Below, one piece after another: positions 45,395 through 54,545 of a stretch of 64,000 bases of DNA. The notes under the pieces were generated by a model. The model saw only the letters and a program-made list of their open reading frames with translations. It had not been told where the DNA came from and searched no databases. The stretch is from an uncultured Clostridia bacterium. Lineage in GTDB: Bacteria; Bacillota; Clostridia; Oscillospirales; Ruminococcaceae. Position 1 is the stretch's first letter. The number at the start of each line of letters is the position of its first letter. A program made the translations under genes and the position numbers. Where the stretch lies: positions 1 through 64,000 of the forward strand of contig CAMCFA010000008.1 in the NCBI GenBank assembly GCA_945873955.1, given 5' to 3'.

Positions 45395-46714
45395 TTGGAG
45401 AACCAATATGACCTACAAATCAATTCTCACACACTGGTGCTGCAAGAAAACGAGGCTCTTATGAATCCGTTTTACCTTGTACTTAACCCCGATAATACAA
45501 TCTCGTTCAACCGTCCGCTTGCCCACGCCATTGGACTTTGCGAAACCATTCTGTATGGTGCGCTTGTTGCAAAGTGGTACTATTACTCCGAGCGAGATAT
45601 GCTCGATGAGGACGGCTGGTTCTATTCTACTGTCCCCGACCTGCAGGAAAGCACATCTCTCTCCGAGAAGCAGCAGAAACGGTGTATCAAGACTCTTATC
45701 GACCTTGAGCTTATCAAGTGCGAAACAAGAGGTATGCCCGCCCGAAGAAGTTTCTACCTTATTGACGATTATGAGAAAATCGTTGACCTCATTGAAAGAG
45801 GCAAGGTGATTTCTGAAGAAATAAAACCTGCTGCTTACGAGAAAAACCAACTCAAGGTTTTGGCGAGAGAAGAACGAAAAACCAATGTTGAAAGTGTTGA
45901 AAACCCCGAATCAACCACCGAGGAAAATTCTTCTTTCAGCAATTACGACAGCGAAAACCTTGATACAGACTCGTTCCCAAAAGGACAATTCCGGCAGTCG
46001 GAGGAAGAAGATACTCACGAAAACGGCGGCGAAAACACAGCAGTTTCCGATGAAAACAGCCCACAAACCGCATGGTTGCCCAGTTCCGCCAAAAGGTCGG
46101 AACAAGTTCCGCCGAAAGGTCAGAACAAGTTCCGCCAAAAGGTCGGAACAGGTTCCGCCGAAAGGTCAGAACAGGTTCCGCCGAAAGGCCAGAACAGGTT
46201 CCGACCAAAAGGCAGAACAAGTTCCGCCCAAAGGGAGGACAAATCTAAATATAATCAATCAAAAAGAAATAATCCTAATATGATTGATAAGTCCTGCCCT
46301 GCCGAAAGCACGGAACCTTCGATTGTTGAAAACTCACCGGAGGAACTTGCCGAAAAGGTTCGTGCGTCTATCGGTTATCCGTTTATCGCGTCAGTTGCCG
46401 GACCAAATTTCGCCGATTGCGCTGTCAAGGCAATATGCGAACTAATGACATCGGACAAGCCCGTAAAGCTGGGTCCCTGCACGGTAGCCCCCGATTATAT
46501 CAAGAAAACGATATGCCATGTCAACAAGGATATTATCATGCAGGTGTCCGACAAGGTTTATCGAAAACACGGAAAGATACACAACCTTCCGGCATACTTA
46601 AAGACAGCTATCTTTCAGCAGACCTGTGAATACCTGATGCTGCCGCAGAATGAGTTTGGTTTTGAGGGCTATGCTGAAATGAGAGATTTCTACAAGATTT
46701 ATCTCAGTTTGTAA
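45395..46714 (+). CDS. replication initiator (RepA_N-like) containing internal iterons
   Basis: N-terminal FYLVLNPDNTISFNRPLAHAIGLCETILYGALVAKW...; internal 23-bp tandem repeats; upstream of parAB. Confidence 0.8.
   Translation: MENQYDLQINSHTLVLQENEALMNPFYLVLNPDNTISFNRPLAHAIGLCETILYGALVAKWYYYSERDMLDEDGWFYSTVPDLQESTSLSEKQQKRCIKTLIDLELIKCETRGMPARRSFYLIDDYEKIVDLIERGKVISEEIKPAAYEKNQLKVLAREERKTNVESVENPESTTEENSSFSNYDSENLDTDSFPKGQFRQSEEEDTHENGGENTAVSDENSPQTAWLPSSAKRSEQVPPKGQNKFRQKVGTGSAERSEQVPPKGQNRFRPKGRTSSAQREDKSKYNQSKRNNPNMIDKSCPAESTEPSIVENSPEELAEKVRASIGYPFIASVAGPNFADCAVKAICELMTSDKPVKLGPCTVAPDYIKKTICHVNKDIIMQVSDKVYRKHGKIHNLPAYLKTAIFQQTCEYLMLPQNEFGFEGYAEMRDFYKIYLSL
46083..46243 (+). repeat. seven 23-bp iteron-like tandem repeats inside rep
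   Basis: GTTCCGCCRAAAGGTCRGAACAR x7; unit not a multiple of 3. Confidence 0.92.
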
Positions 46715-46742
46715 GGCATCAGCTCACAAGAGCTTTAGCAGC

Positions 46743-46813
46743 GCATAGACGGACTAGCTACCCGACAGGCGGTGTCGGCGAACAGCCGAATCTTCCTCGC
46801 CGCCTCTCTATGC
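46743..46813 (+). promoter_or_regulatory. structured leader element B upstream of parA
   Basis: Outer stem GCATAGA/TCTATGC, GGCGG/CCGCC, hairpin TCGGC-GAACA-GCCGA; same layout as element A. Confidence 0.45.
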
Positions 46814-46859
46814 GTATATTCACCCAAAGGAAGAACAACGATTTTAGGAGGAAACGACA

Positions 46860-47624
46860 ATGAAAATATTCGCAGTTGCAAACCAGAAAGGCGGAGTTGG
46901 TAAAACCACTACCGTCGTAAACATAGCAGCAGCTATTGCTGAAAAAGGAAAGAAAGTGCTTTGCATAGACGCCGACCCGCAGGCAAACCTTTCCGATTAC
47001 CTCGGCTACGATTTCGATACAAGCCGCCGCACCCTGCTCCACATACTCAAGGGCGAGGCTGAACCCCATGAGTGCATTGTAACCAACAAGGACGAGCATA
47101 TCGACTACATACCCGCCGACATAATGCTTTCCAGCGCCGAGATGTTCCTTGTACAGATGATGTGCAGAGAGCAAATTCTGCGTAACGCGCTCAAAAATGA
47201 CAGGGAGCTTGACAGCTATGACTACATCATTATCGACTGCCCACCCTCGCTTGGAATGCTTGTTCACAACGCTCTTGCGGCAGCGGACAGCATAATCGTA
47301 CCCGTTCAAACACAGATGTTCAGCGTAAATGGTCTGATACAGTTTGAGCAGGTCGTAAACGCTATCCGCAGGAACATCAATAAGGACTTGACAATATGCG
47401 GCATAGTTGAAACAATGGTTGACAACACGAAGATGACCAAAGAAGTTGACGAGGTGCTTACGAAAGAATACTCCGACCTTGTTTACACAACAAAGATAAC
47501 CCGCCGCATTGAGGCAGCATACAGCTCCGCCGACAGGAGGTCGCTTATACGCAGGAAAAACAGCAGCATGGGTACGCAGTACAGAGAGCTTGTGGACGAA
47601 ATTCTGGCAAGGGAGGAATTATAA
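46860..47624 (+). CDS. parA: ParA-family ATPase
   Basis: KIFAVANQKGGVGKTTTVVNIAAAIAEKGKKVLCIDADPQANLS. Confidence 0.96.
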   Translation: MKIFAVANQKGGVGKTTTVVNIAAAIAEKGKKVLCIDADPQANLSDYLGYDFDTSRRTLLHILKGEAEPHECIVTNKDEHIDYIPADIMLSSAEMFLVQMMCREQILRNALKNDRELDSYDYIIIDCPPSLGMLVHNALAAADSIIVPVQTQMFSVNGLIQFEQVVNAIRRNINKDLTICGIVETMVDNTKMTKEVDEVLTKEYSDLVYTTKITRRIEAAYSSADRRSLIRRKNSSMGTQYRELVDEILAREEL

Positions 47625-48694
47625 TGGGTCTGAATTTATCTAGGAACCGCGGCACTTACGATGGAGCAGCTTTCTTCCAGGACGAAACAAAGATTGCTGA
47701 AAAGAAAATTCCTCTGAACAGCCTTGTTTCATGGGAGGGGCAGCCGTTCGAGCCGTACACGGACGAGGCTCTGGAAAGCCTTGCTGCTTCCATAGCAGAA
47801 AACGGTTTGCTCTCCCCGATAATCGTTACCGCGGACGGTGACAAGTACCGCATTATCGCGGGACACAACCGCGCAAGAGCCTGTGAAAAGCTCGGCTGGA
47901 CGGAAATTGACGCTATTGTCAAGGACACCGATGAGGACCATGCGCAGCTTATGATGTTGGACACAAACCTCTGCCAGCGTCACAGCCTGTCGGTCGTTGA
48001 GCTGATAAAAGCCTACAAAATGCAGTTTGATGTTCTCAACAGGATAATGGGCAAGAAAAAGGGCTTAAAGACATTGATGGCTGAACAGTACGGCGTTACC
48101 CGCAAGACTATCGAGCGCTATCTCAAATGCGCTAATCTTGAAGAATGCCTGCTCACGCTGCTGAACGACGGCAGATTCAATATACTGACGGCGGTTCATC
48201 TCGCCAACCTGTCCGCGGGAAATCAGTCCGTCCTTGCCGATTGGCTGAACGACAACCCGAAAGCGGTTATTGACGAAAAGGCGGCAATGCTGCTCATATC
48301 AAGAAACGGATTCGGTTTTGACGAGGACGATATTTCCGAAATCATATCGGGAAAGGCAGCAAAGCCTAAATCACGGCCCTCTGAACCTCATAACGACAGC
48401 GAAATCACCGAGGACGAACCTCCGGAAAAGCCTGCCGAAAGCAATTCAGACAAGAGCAAGACACAGCCCGACGAGGTTCTCAACAATCCGTCAACTTCGG
48501 TTGAAACCTTACCTATAACAAGCGAGGTTGAATACGATGACCTGCCCGACATCTCCGTCAGCTTTGACCGCGAAACGATACGCAGGACTCTCGGCAAGGT
48601 CGGTGAGGATATGGTTCGTGAGTATCTGAACTACTGCTTACAGCAGGATGATGTGTTTAATAATTGGTTGCAGATATTCAACAAACAAAGGTAA
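47624..48694 (+). CDS. parB: ParB-family partition protein
   Basis: ESLAASIAENGLLSPIIVTADGDKYRIIAGHNRARACEKLGW. Confidence 0.93.
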   Translation: MGLNLSRNRGTYDGAAFFQDETKIAEKKIPLNSLVSWEGQPFEPYTDEALESLAASIAENGLLSPIIVTADGDKYRIIAGHNRARACEKLGWTEIDAIVKDTDEDHAQLMMLDTNLCQRHSLSVVELIKAYKMQFDVLNRIMGKKKGLKTLMAEQYGVTRKTIERYLKCANLEECLLTLLNDGRFNILTAVHLANLSAGNQSVLADWLNDNPKAVIDEKAAMLLISRNGFGFDEDDISEIISGKAAKPKSRPSEPHNDSEITEDEPPEKPAESNSDKSKTQPDEVLNNPSTSVETLPITSEVEYDDLPDISVSFDRETIRRTLGKVGEDMVREYLNYCLQQDDVFNNWLQIFNKQR

Positions 48695-48765
48695 ACAGGG
48701 CAATTCCACTTGACGAATTCAAATATTTGTGATAAAATAAAATCAGAACAGCATGGAGGTTCTAT

Positions 48766-49551
48766 ATGGACGAACAGACAAGGGATAAAAGACGCGCTGA
48801 AATAATTGAAAAGATTCAGCAAATGCGTCTTATGGACGATAACTTTATGACCGCCGTCCTCTCTGACAAGGCTTGTGCGGAGTTGGTCATAAGAATTATC
48901 CTTGACAGAGATGACATTATCGTTAAGGAAACCAAGACACAGTACACGATAAGCAGCTTGAGGACTCACTCGGTAAGACTTGACGTGTATGCCGAGGACA
49001 CAAACGGCACAAAATACGACATTGAGATACAGCGCAGCGAGGGCGGAGCAAATCCCAGACGCGCCCGTTATATCAGCAGTATGATAGACTCCGATACCCT
49101 GCTTGTGGGTGATGATTATTCAAAGCTGCCGGAAAGTTTCGTGATTTTTATTACGGAAAGCGATGTTCTCAAGGGCAACAAGCCGCTGTACGTCATCGAC
49201 AGAACAGTAAACGGAACAGCGGATAAATTCAACGACGGTTCGCATATTATATATGTGAACAGCCGAATACAGGACGACACCAAGCTCGGAAAGCTGATGA
49301 GAGATTTCTCCTGCGTTGACCCAAGCGCTATAAGCTACAAAGTCCTTGCGGACAGAGCCGGCTACTATAAAAACTCAAAGGAGGGCGTACAGACTATGTG
49401 CAGAATTGTTGAAGAAATCGTTAAAGAAGATAGGATTGAAACTGCTCTCAGAATGCTTGCAAAGAAAACCTACTCCATTAAGGAGATTGCAGAAATCGCA
49501 GGTCTTGATGAAGCAGTAGTAGAGGAGCTTGCTAAAAAGACCTCTGCTTAA
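48766..49551 (+). CDS. Rpn-family PD-(D/E)XK nuclease / putative transposase
   Basis: DNFMTAVLSDKACAELVIRIIL...RLDVYAEDTNGTKYDIEIQRSEGGANPRRARYISSMID. Confidence 0.85.
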   Translation: MDEQTRDKRRAEIIEKIQQMRLMDDNFMTAVLSDKACAELVIRIILDRDDIIVKETKTQYTISSLRTHSVRLDVYAEDTNGTKYDIEIQRSEGGANPRRARYISSMIDSDTLLVGDDYSKLPESFVIFITESDVLKGNKPLYVIDRTVNGTADKFNDGSHIIYVNSRIQDDTKLGKLMRDFSCVDPSAISYKVLADRAGYYKNSKEGVQTMCRIVEEIVKEDRIETALRMLAKKTYSIKEIAEIAGLDEAVVEELAKKTSA

Positions 49552-49626
49552 CACAGCACACAATTGAACACTCAAAAGCCGATTGCAGAAATGTAATTGG
49601 CTTTTTGTTTTCAGAAAGGAAAAACG

Positions 49627-50352
49627 ATGTCCAATATCAGAAATGAACTGCTGTTCAGCGGTGATGAGTCAGCCATAATGAATATGCTTGAAAGCGTAGT
49701 TAACCGCAAGTCTCAAACGCTCAACTTAAATGATATTCTCCTTGTTCCAAGCGAGTTGGTACCTATCCCCGCAAACCTTGCTCGGGTAAAAATAGATTGC
49801 TACCTTACGGCGGTTAATCCTAAAACGGCGGATTACCACCGCGAAAAGCTGTCTGCCGATGAGTACGACAGACTGTTCAAGCTAGTCACGGATTATTTCG
49901 ATTGCAACGACGGCTACTGCCACCGTATCACAGGCGAGTACATTCCACCCCGCGCGGCGTTTTTCGATGACGGCAGTAAGATGGTGGAGTTTCTGCGAAG
50001 ATACGGAGCGCCGCATTGGTATGATTGGTGCAGGCAGAATTGGGGACAGGCAGAAAACCCGCGAATTACCGTGTGCAACCATAACAGATTGGTTTTCGAC
50101 ACCGATACTGCCCCGTCAAGAAAGGTTGTGGAAAAGCTCGCGGAACTTTACCCGTCAGTAGAAATCCGCTATCGTTGGGCAAGTTGGGGCGGTCGGTTTG
50201 CCGGTGCTGCCACCTACGAAAACGGGCATTCAATCTCCGAGCAGGTGTTTCTTCCGTTTTCCGAGGAGGCAAGGCAGATAGAAATGCTGCTGTTTCCCAC
50301 GGTATTCAAAGCCGAGCAGAGCAGCGATTGTGAGCAACCCGAACCTGTATGA
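49627..50352 (+). CDS. hypothetical ICE protein
   Basis: MSNIRNELLFSGDESAIMNMLESVVNR; SD AAAGGA. Confidence 0.65.
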   Translation: MSNIRNELLFSGDESAIMNMLESVVNRKSQTLNLNDILLVPSELVPIPANLARVKIDCYLTAVNPKTADYHREKLSADEYDRLFKLVTDYFDCNDGYCHRITGEYIPPRAAFFDDGSKMVEFLRRYGAPHWYDWCRQNWGQAENPRITVCNHNRLVFDTDTAPSRKVVEKLAELYPSVEIRYRWASWGGRFAGAATYENGHSISEQVFLPFSEEARQIEMLLFPTVFKAEQSSDCEQPEPV

Positions 50353-50443
50353 TATGTAAAAGCACCGAGCGGATAACTCGGTGCAGGTATGGGTTGGATT
50401 AAGTTGTTGGGAACTGCTCGACTTATGGGAATTTACAATCTCA

Positions 50444-50878
50444 TCATACTTCGTCATGATAATATCGTGTGAGTAGTTCTGCAATGTTTGAAGCAACCTG
50501 CTTCCAGCAAAACTCTTCATGTTCCCAAAAATAGATAGAGGTTTCATCAATAACTCCGTCATCATTTGCATGATAGCAGTAGTAATCCCCACAGCCATTT
50601 GTGGCAAAGAAGATAAACTTATCCAATTCCTTCGCAAATTCCTCATCCTTGTACTCTTCTTGAATTTCACGGTTGAGTTTGGCTTGTTTAACAATTTCTT
50701 CAACAGATAAAAGAAGATATTTGTCGCCGTTCATCTCCAGAAGAAGTTCCCTGAGTTCCTTTGGGAAGAGATAACCAACTGCTTTTTCGGCGGTATTTAT
50801 ATCGTTTTCCGAACAAGGAGGTTGGATTTTTACCCACTGATTTTCTCGTGTCAATTCTGATATCAATTCTTTATACAT
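50444..50878 (-). CDS. SMI1/KNR4-family protein
   Basis: PPCSENDINTAEKAVGYLFPKELRELLLEMNGDKYLL...FFATNGCGDYYCYHAN. Confidence 0.8.
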   Translation of the reverse strand: MYKELISELTRENQWVKIQPPCSENDINTAEKAVGYLFPKELRELLLEMNGDKYLLLSVEEIVKQAKLNREIQEEYKDEEFAKELDKFIFFATNGCGDYYCYHANDDGVIDETSIYFWEHEEFCWKQVASNIAELLTRYYHDEV

Positions 50879-51028
50879 TTTATTCACTTCTCCACAAATT
50901 ACGATATGTCGCTCCGTTGTTTTCCAACTTATTATACCACATCTGACAACATAAGTCAATCAATTCCCACTAATAACGGGACAAGATGTCTCGTTTCACA
51001 TACGATTACTATATAGAAAGGAACAACC

Positions 51029-51916
51029 ATGAACAACAAAAACAGAACCGTAGCCGGTTACAAGATAATCAAGTCGCTTACCGTTGCCAACGCGGAGTAT
51101 GTTATCGGGCAGAACGAGAATAACCCCGAATTCTACGCAACATGGCGCGTTTTCGACCACGACAATTTTCAGTGGGGAGCGTATTTCACGGGCAAGGACG
51201 GCACCCAGAACCTCCTTGCGGCAGAAAAGTCGCTTTGCCAGCGCGCCTTGACCGAGGTCAACAACAATTACCCCAAAGAAGAAATTGAGTTCACCACATC
51301 TGCTATCTTCCGCACTTTGTTCGGCGAACGCCACCGTTTCGGGCTTACGCAAGGCGAGATGTATATGATACATCATGCAGTTGAGCAATATAACATAATT
51401 GCGTCAATCTCGGAGAAGATTGCTGATAGAAACATTGACCCATTTTCAGAGAACAATGCAAAGGTCATTGCCGAAATCGCCAACAAGTTTATAAGCGATT
51501 TCAATCGGGGCTTAGGTCACGATGTTGCACTTGAGGAATACATCACCGAACATATCGCCGAGTTTGAAAAAGACCTTGCTCCCAAACTGTACGACATGAG
51601 CTATCTTGACACATCTCCCTGCTCGGACTACACAGGCATGGTAATGCTGCTGCGTCCCGACGCACTTTCAGAGGAATACAGAGAATCAAAGTATCAGCTT
51701 TTTCTTGCGGAGGGCGGCTTTGGCTGTAATCCCGAATCCAGCGGTCGTGCGGTAATCGGGCATTTCCTGTTCGATAAGGAAGATACCCGAATGAACCGCG
51801 AGGACTTTTTCGGGGTGTTCGATGAGAGATATCTTCCCGAATGGGCAAAAGAAAACCTTGCAGAACTTCGCGGCGATAACAACTCCGAGGATAACGACTC
51901 GCCCGATATGAACTGA
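51029..51916 (+). CDS. DUF3849-like ICE protein
   Basis: VAGYKIIKSLTVANAEYVIGQNENNPEFYATWRVFDHDNFQWGAYF. Confidence 0.65.
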   Translation: MNNKNRTVAGYKIIKSLTVANAEYVIGQNENNPEFYATWRVFDHDNFQWGAYFTGKDGTQNLLAAEKSLCQRALTEVNNNYPKEEIEFTTSAIFRTLFGERHRFGLTQGEMYMIHHAVEQYNIIASISEKIADRNIDPFSENNAKVIAEIANKFISDFNRGLGHDVALEEYITEHIAEFEKDLAPKLYDMSYLDTSPCSDYTGMVMLLRPDALSEEYRESKYQLFLAEGGFGCNPESSGRAVIGHFLFDKEDTRMNREDFFGVFDERYLPEWAKENLAELRGDNNSEDNDSPDMN

Positions 51917-51924
51917 GGTGCTAT

Positions 51925-52944
51925 ATGTATAAATACAGCAAAGAAGATTACATGAAACTTGCGGGTGCAAGCTGTCTTGATGTCGCTCTTGCCCTTGGAA
52001 TGACGATTGACGAGGGCAGCAAGACTACATCAAAGTCTGTTCACATCAAGGATAGCGGCGGTTTGTATGTATTCCCCGACAAAAACAACTGGTACAGGCA
52101 TTCAGACGGAGCAAAGGGATTTCCGATAGACCTTGTTACTGATACACTGGGCTGCAACCGCGAGGAAGCCCTTGACTTTATTGCTAAGTATGTTGTGAAC
52201 GGCGTTTATGCGCAGGAAACTCACTATACTCCCAAACCAAAAACCGAATCGCCGAAAGCGGTCTTTGCCGTACCGCCGCACCACATTACCCCGTCAAGGG
52301 TAATAGCCTATCTAATTCAGACGCGGGGTATTGACAGGGACATCGTTCTATCGCTCATACAACACAGAATGATAGCCGAGGACGAAATACATCACAACTG
52401 CCTGTTTTTCGGCAAGGACGGCGACGGTAATATAAAAAGCTGCGCCCTCCGTGGCACAACTCCGATACAATTCCGCGGCGAGGTCGCAGGCGGCGACAAG
52501 TCCTATTCTTTCGTGATGAAAGGCACCTCCAATACTCTCCGTGTGTTCGAGTCCCCAATTGACGCAATGTCTCACGCCACATTCACCAAGCTGCTCGGAA
52601 AGGATTGGACAAAAGACCACCGTATCAGCACAAATGGCTGCGGTAATTTCAATTCAGTTCAACGGTATATTTCAGACCACCCTGAAATACGCAGAGTTAG
52701 CATAGCGCTCGACAATGACGCAGCCGGTCAGAAAGCCGCGCTTGAACTTCAGCGCAAGCTGCTATCCCTATACCGCGACAGGCACATTATCGTTGGAACG
52801 GTGAGTCCTATCTTCAAGGATTGGAACGAGGATTTGCTGAAATACCGCGGCTGTTCAATTCCTGTTAATGAGTTTCTGGCGATGACCGCAGCGGAGATTG
52901 AGAACGCTCCCGATGAGAGTGAGCAGCAGGAGTGTTCTATGTGA
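51925..52944 (+). CDS. DUF3991/Toprim primase-like protein
   Basis: HIKDSGGLYVFPDKNNWYRHSDGAKGFPIDLVTDTLGCNREEALDFI...SIALDNDAAGQKAALELQRKL. Confidence 0.85.
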   Translation: MYKYSKEDYMKLAGASCLDVALALGMTIDEGSKTTSKSVHIKDSGGLYVFPDKNNWYRHSDGAKGFPIDLVTDTLGCNREEALDFIAKYVVNGVYAQETHYTPKPKTESPKAVFAVPPHHITPSRVIAYLIQTRGIDRDIVLSLIQHRMIAEDEIHHNCLFFGKDGDGNIKSCALRGTTPIQFRGEVAGGDKSYSFVMKGTSNTLRVFESPIDAMSHATFTKLLGKDWTKDHRISTNGCGNFNSVQRYISDHPEIRRVSIALDNDAAGQKAALELQRKLLSLYRDRHIIVGTVSPIFKDWNEDLLKYRGCSIPVNEFLAMTAAEIENAPDESEQQECSM

Positions 52945-53020
52945 AGAACGGGACATGATGTCGCAATTCAAAAGAAAAGCACCGAGCAGACAACTCGGTG
53001 CGAATTTATAATGAGATATT

Positions 53021-53299
53021 CTACTTAATTTCATACCACGGCATTGCAGAAATTCCATTCGGATGACCGAATGCAGGATATAATTCTTTTCCTTTTATTT
53101 CAAACCAAGGCAATGCTGAAATTCCATCTGGATGACCGAATGATGGGTATAGTTCATTTCCTTTTATCTCAAACCAAGGCATTGACGATATTCCATCAGG
53201 GTGACCAAATGATGGGAATAGTTCTTTGCCACGTATTTCAAACCATGGCATTGCTGAGATTCCATTTGGGTGACCATATGAGGGATAAACTTTTGACAT
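53021..53299 (-). CDS. tetra-repeat protein (4-fold beta-flower-like)
   Basis: Four 23-aa repeats FGHPDGISxMPWFEIKGxELYPS. Confidence 0.75.
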   Translation of the reverse strand: MSKVYPSYGHPNGISAMPWFEIRGKELFPSFGHPDGISSMPWFEIKGNELYPSFGHPDGISALPWFEIKGKELYPAFGHPNGISAMPWYEIK

Positions 53300-53407
53300 G
53301 CTTTCTCCTTTCACATTCCATAAACAAAAAAACAATTGTACCTTACACTATTATTTTACCATACCTATAAATAAAAGTCAATAATCCACTAAAGAAAGGA
53401 ACAATAA

Positions 53408-53563
53408 ATGTTCGAAGAAGAAATCAAGGTTAAATCAGACGACGATACAAACCGTCCTCGCAAACCTCCCAAGCTGCTTATCTTCGGAATAGCAATAATC
53501 AGCGGGTGTACTCTTGCGGCGCTGCTGCTCAGAGTATTGATGTATATTACAGGCGCATTATAG
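53408..53563 (+). CDS. small single-TM protein
   Basis: MFEEEIKVKSDDDTNRPRKPPKLLIFGIAIISGCTLAALLLRVLMYITGAL; below ORF-track length cut-off. Confidence 0.6.
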   Translation: MFEEEIKVKSDDDTNRPRKPPKLLIFGIAIISGCTLAALLLRVLMYITGAL

Positions 53564-53606
53564 TGCGCTCTTTTTTATTCTCCCAAAGAACCGAGGTGAA
53601 AATAAC

Positions 53607-53867
53607 ATGGTCAAGAAGATAGCCGAATACTTAGTTGAAACCGGTATCAACAGCACAACAACGGGCAACTGGCACATTGACTTTGACGAGATAAATGCCA
53701 AGTTTGGCACAACTCTCCCTGCCGATAACGATGTTCTTGAAAAAGTGCAGGATTATATCTTTACGGAATACCCCGACAAGGTGGTTGATATGGACTGCTC
53801 CGAGGATTTTGATTTGATTTTCTACACGGATTGTTGCCCGAACTACATCGAAGAAAATGAGCCGTAA
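53607..53867 (+). CDS. hypothetical ICE protein
   Basis: ORF 86 aa. Confidence 0.6.
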   Translation: MVKKIAEYLVETGINSTTTGNWHIDFDEINAKFGTTLPADNDVLEKVQDYIFTEYPDKVVDMDCSEDFDLIFYTDCCPNYIEENEP

Positions 53868-53887
53868 TCGGCAGAAAGGAAAAAACT

Positions 53888-54475
53888 ATGAACATCAAAA
53901 AGGAGAACTACACCAACCTCCCCGACTATTTGAGAGTGCTTGTCAACTACAACTGCGGAGGGCAGAACCCCATAAGAAAACACGACCTTGTTCGCTTGGC
54001 GAAAACTGCCGTAATAAGGCTCGATTCTCGCGCAAGCAAGGACGAGTATTTCGTTAATCTTTGCAAGGTTGTAAGCCCCTCTGACATAGCAGCTGTTTTC
54101 CGTATCGGCGCGACCGAGGAGGACTTTCAGCGCAAATTCAACATTACGCACGACAATTTAATCGAACTTGTTTCAAAGGGGTGTATTCGCCCTATGATGA
54201 AGAACGCTAACGGCAAGGACTCTCTTTATAATTTATCCGACTACTACTGCCTGACAAGTGAGAAAGTCGCAGCGGTATTATGCTCCGATGACGCTGATTC
54301 GCCAGACAATGAGGATTTCGGAATCTACTGCTCAGATGTGATTGATGAAGTATTAGCCGTGTTAGAGCGAGCTTCCGATGAAATCACTGACATTCTGAAT
54401 GAAGAAACGTCGGAAGTCCGCGCCGTGGTAGTAAACGCTCTTATTGAGAGCGCACTCCTTAACAATATAGAATAA
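53888..54475 (+). CDS. hypothetical ICE protein
   Basis: ORF 195 aa, SD AAAGGA. Confidence 0.65.
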   Translation: MNIKKENYTNLPDYLRVLVNYNCGGQNPIRKHDLVRLAKTAVIRLDSRASKDEYFVNLCKVVSPSDIAAVFRIGATEEDFQRKFNITHDNLIELVSKGCIRPMMKNANGKDSLYNLSDYYCLTSEKVAAVLCSDDADSPDNEDFGIYCSDVIDEVLAVLERASDEITDILNEETSEVRAVVVNALIESALLNNIE

Positions 54476-54545
54476 GAAATCTGATTAACACTACATTTAT
54501 GGGCATTGTAAAAAAAGCAATGCCCCTTTTTACAATGGAGACAAC

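Noticed and set aside
46083-46243. Possible CRISPR-like array
   Set aside because: Repeats are directly adjacent 23-bp units without unique spacers and lie inside a coding sequence; iterons fit better.
48766-49551. IS element
   Set aside because: Rpn/PD-(D/E)XK gene has no recognisable terminal inverted repeats or target-site duplications in the flanks I read.
53030-53300. Possible CRISPR or VNTR
   Set aside because: 69-bp direct repeats encode an in-frame four-repeat protein; no spacers or cas genes.
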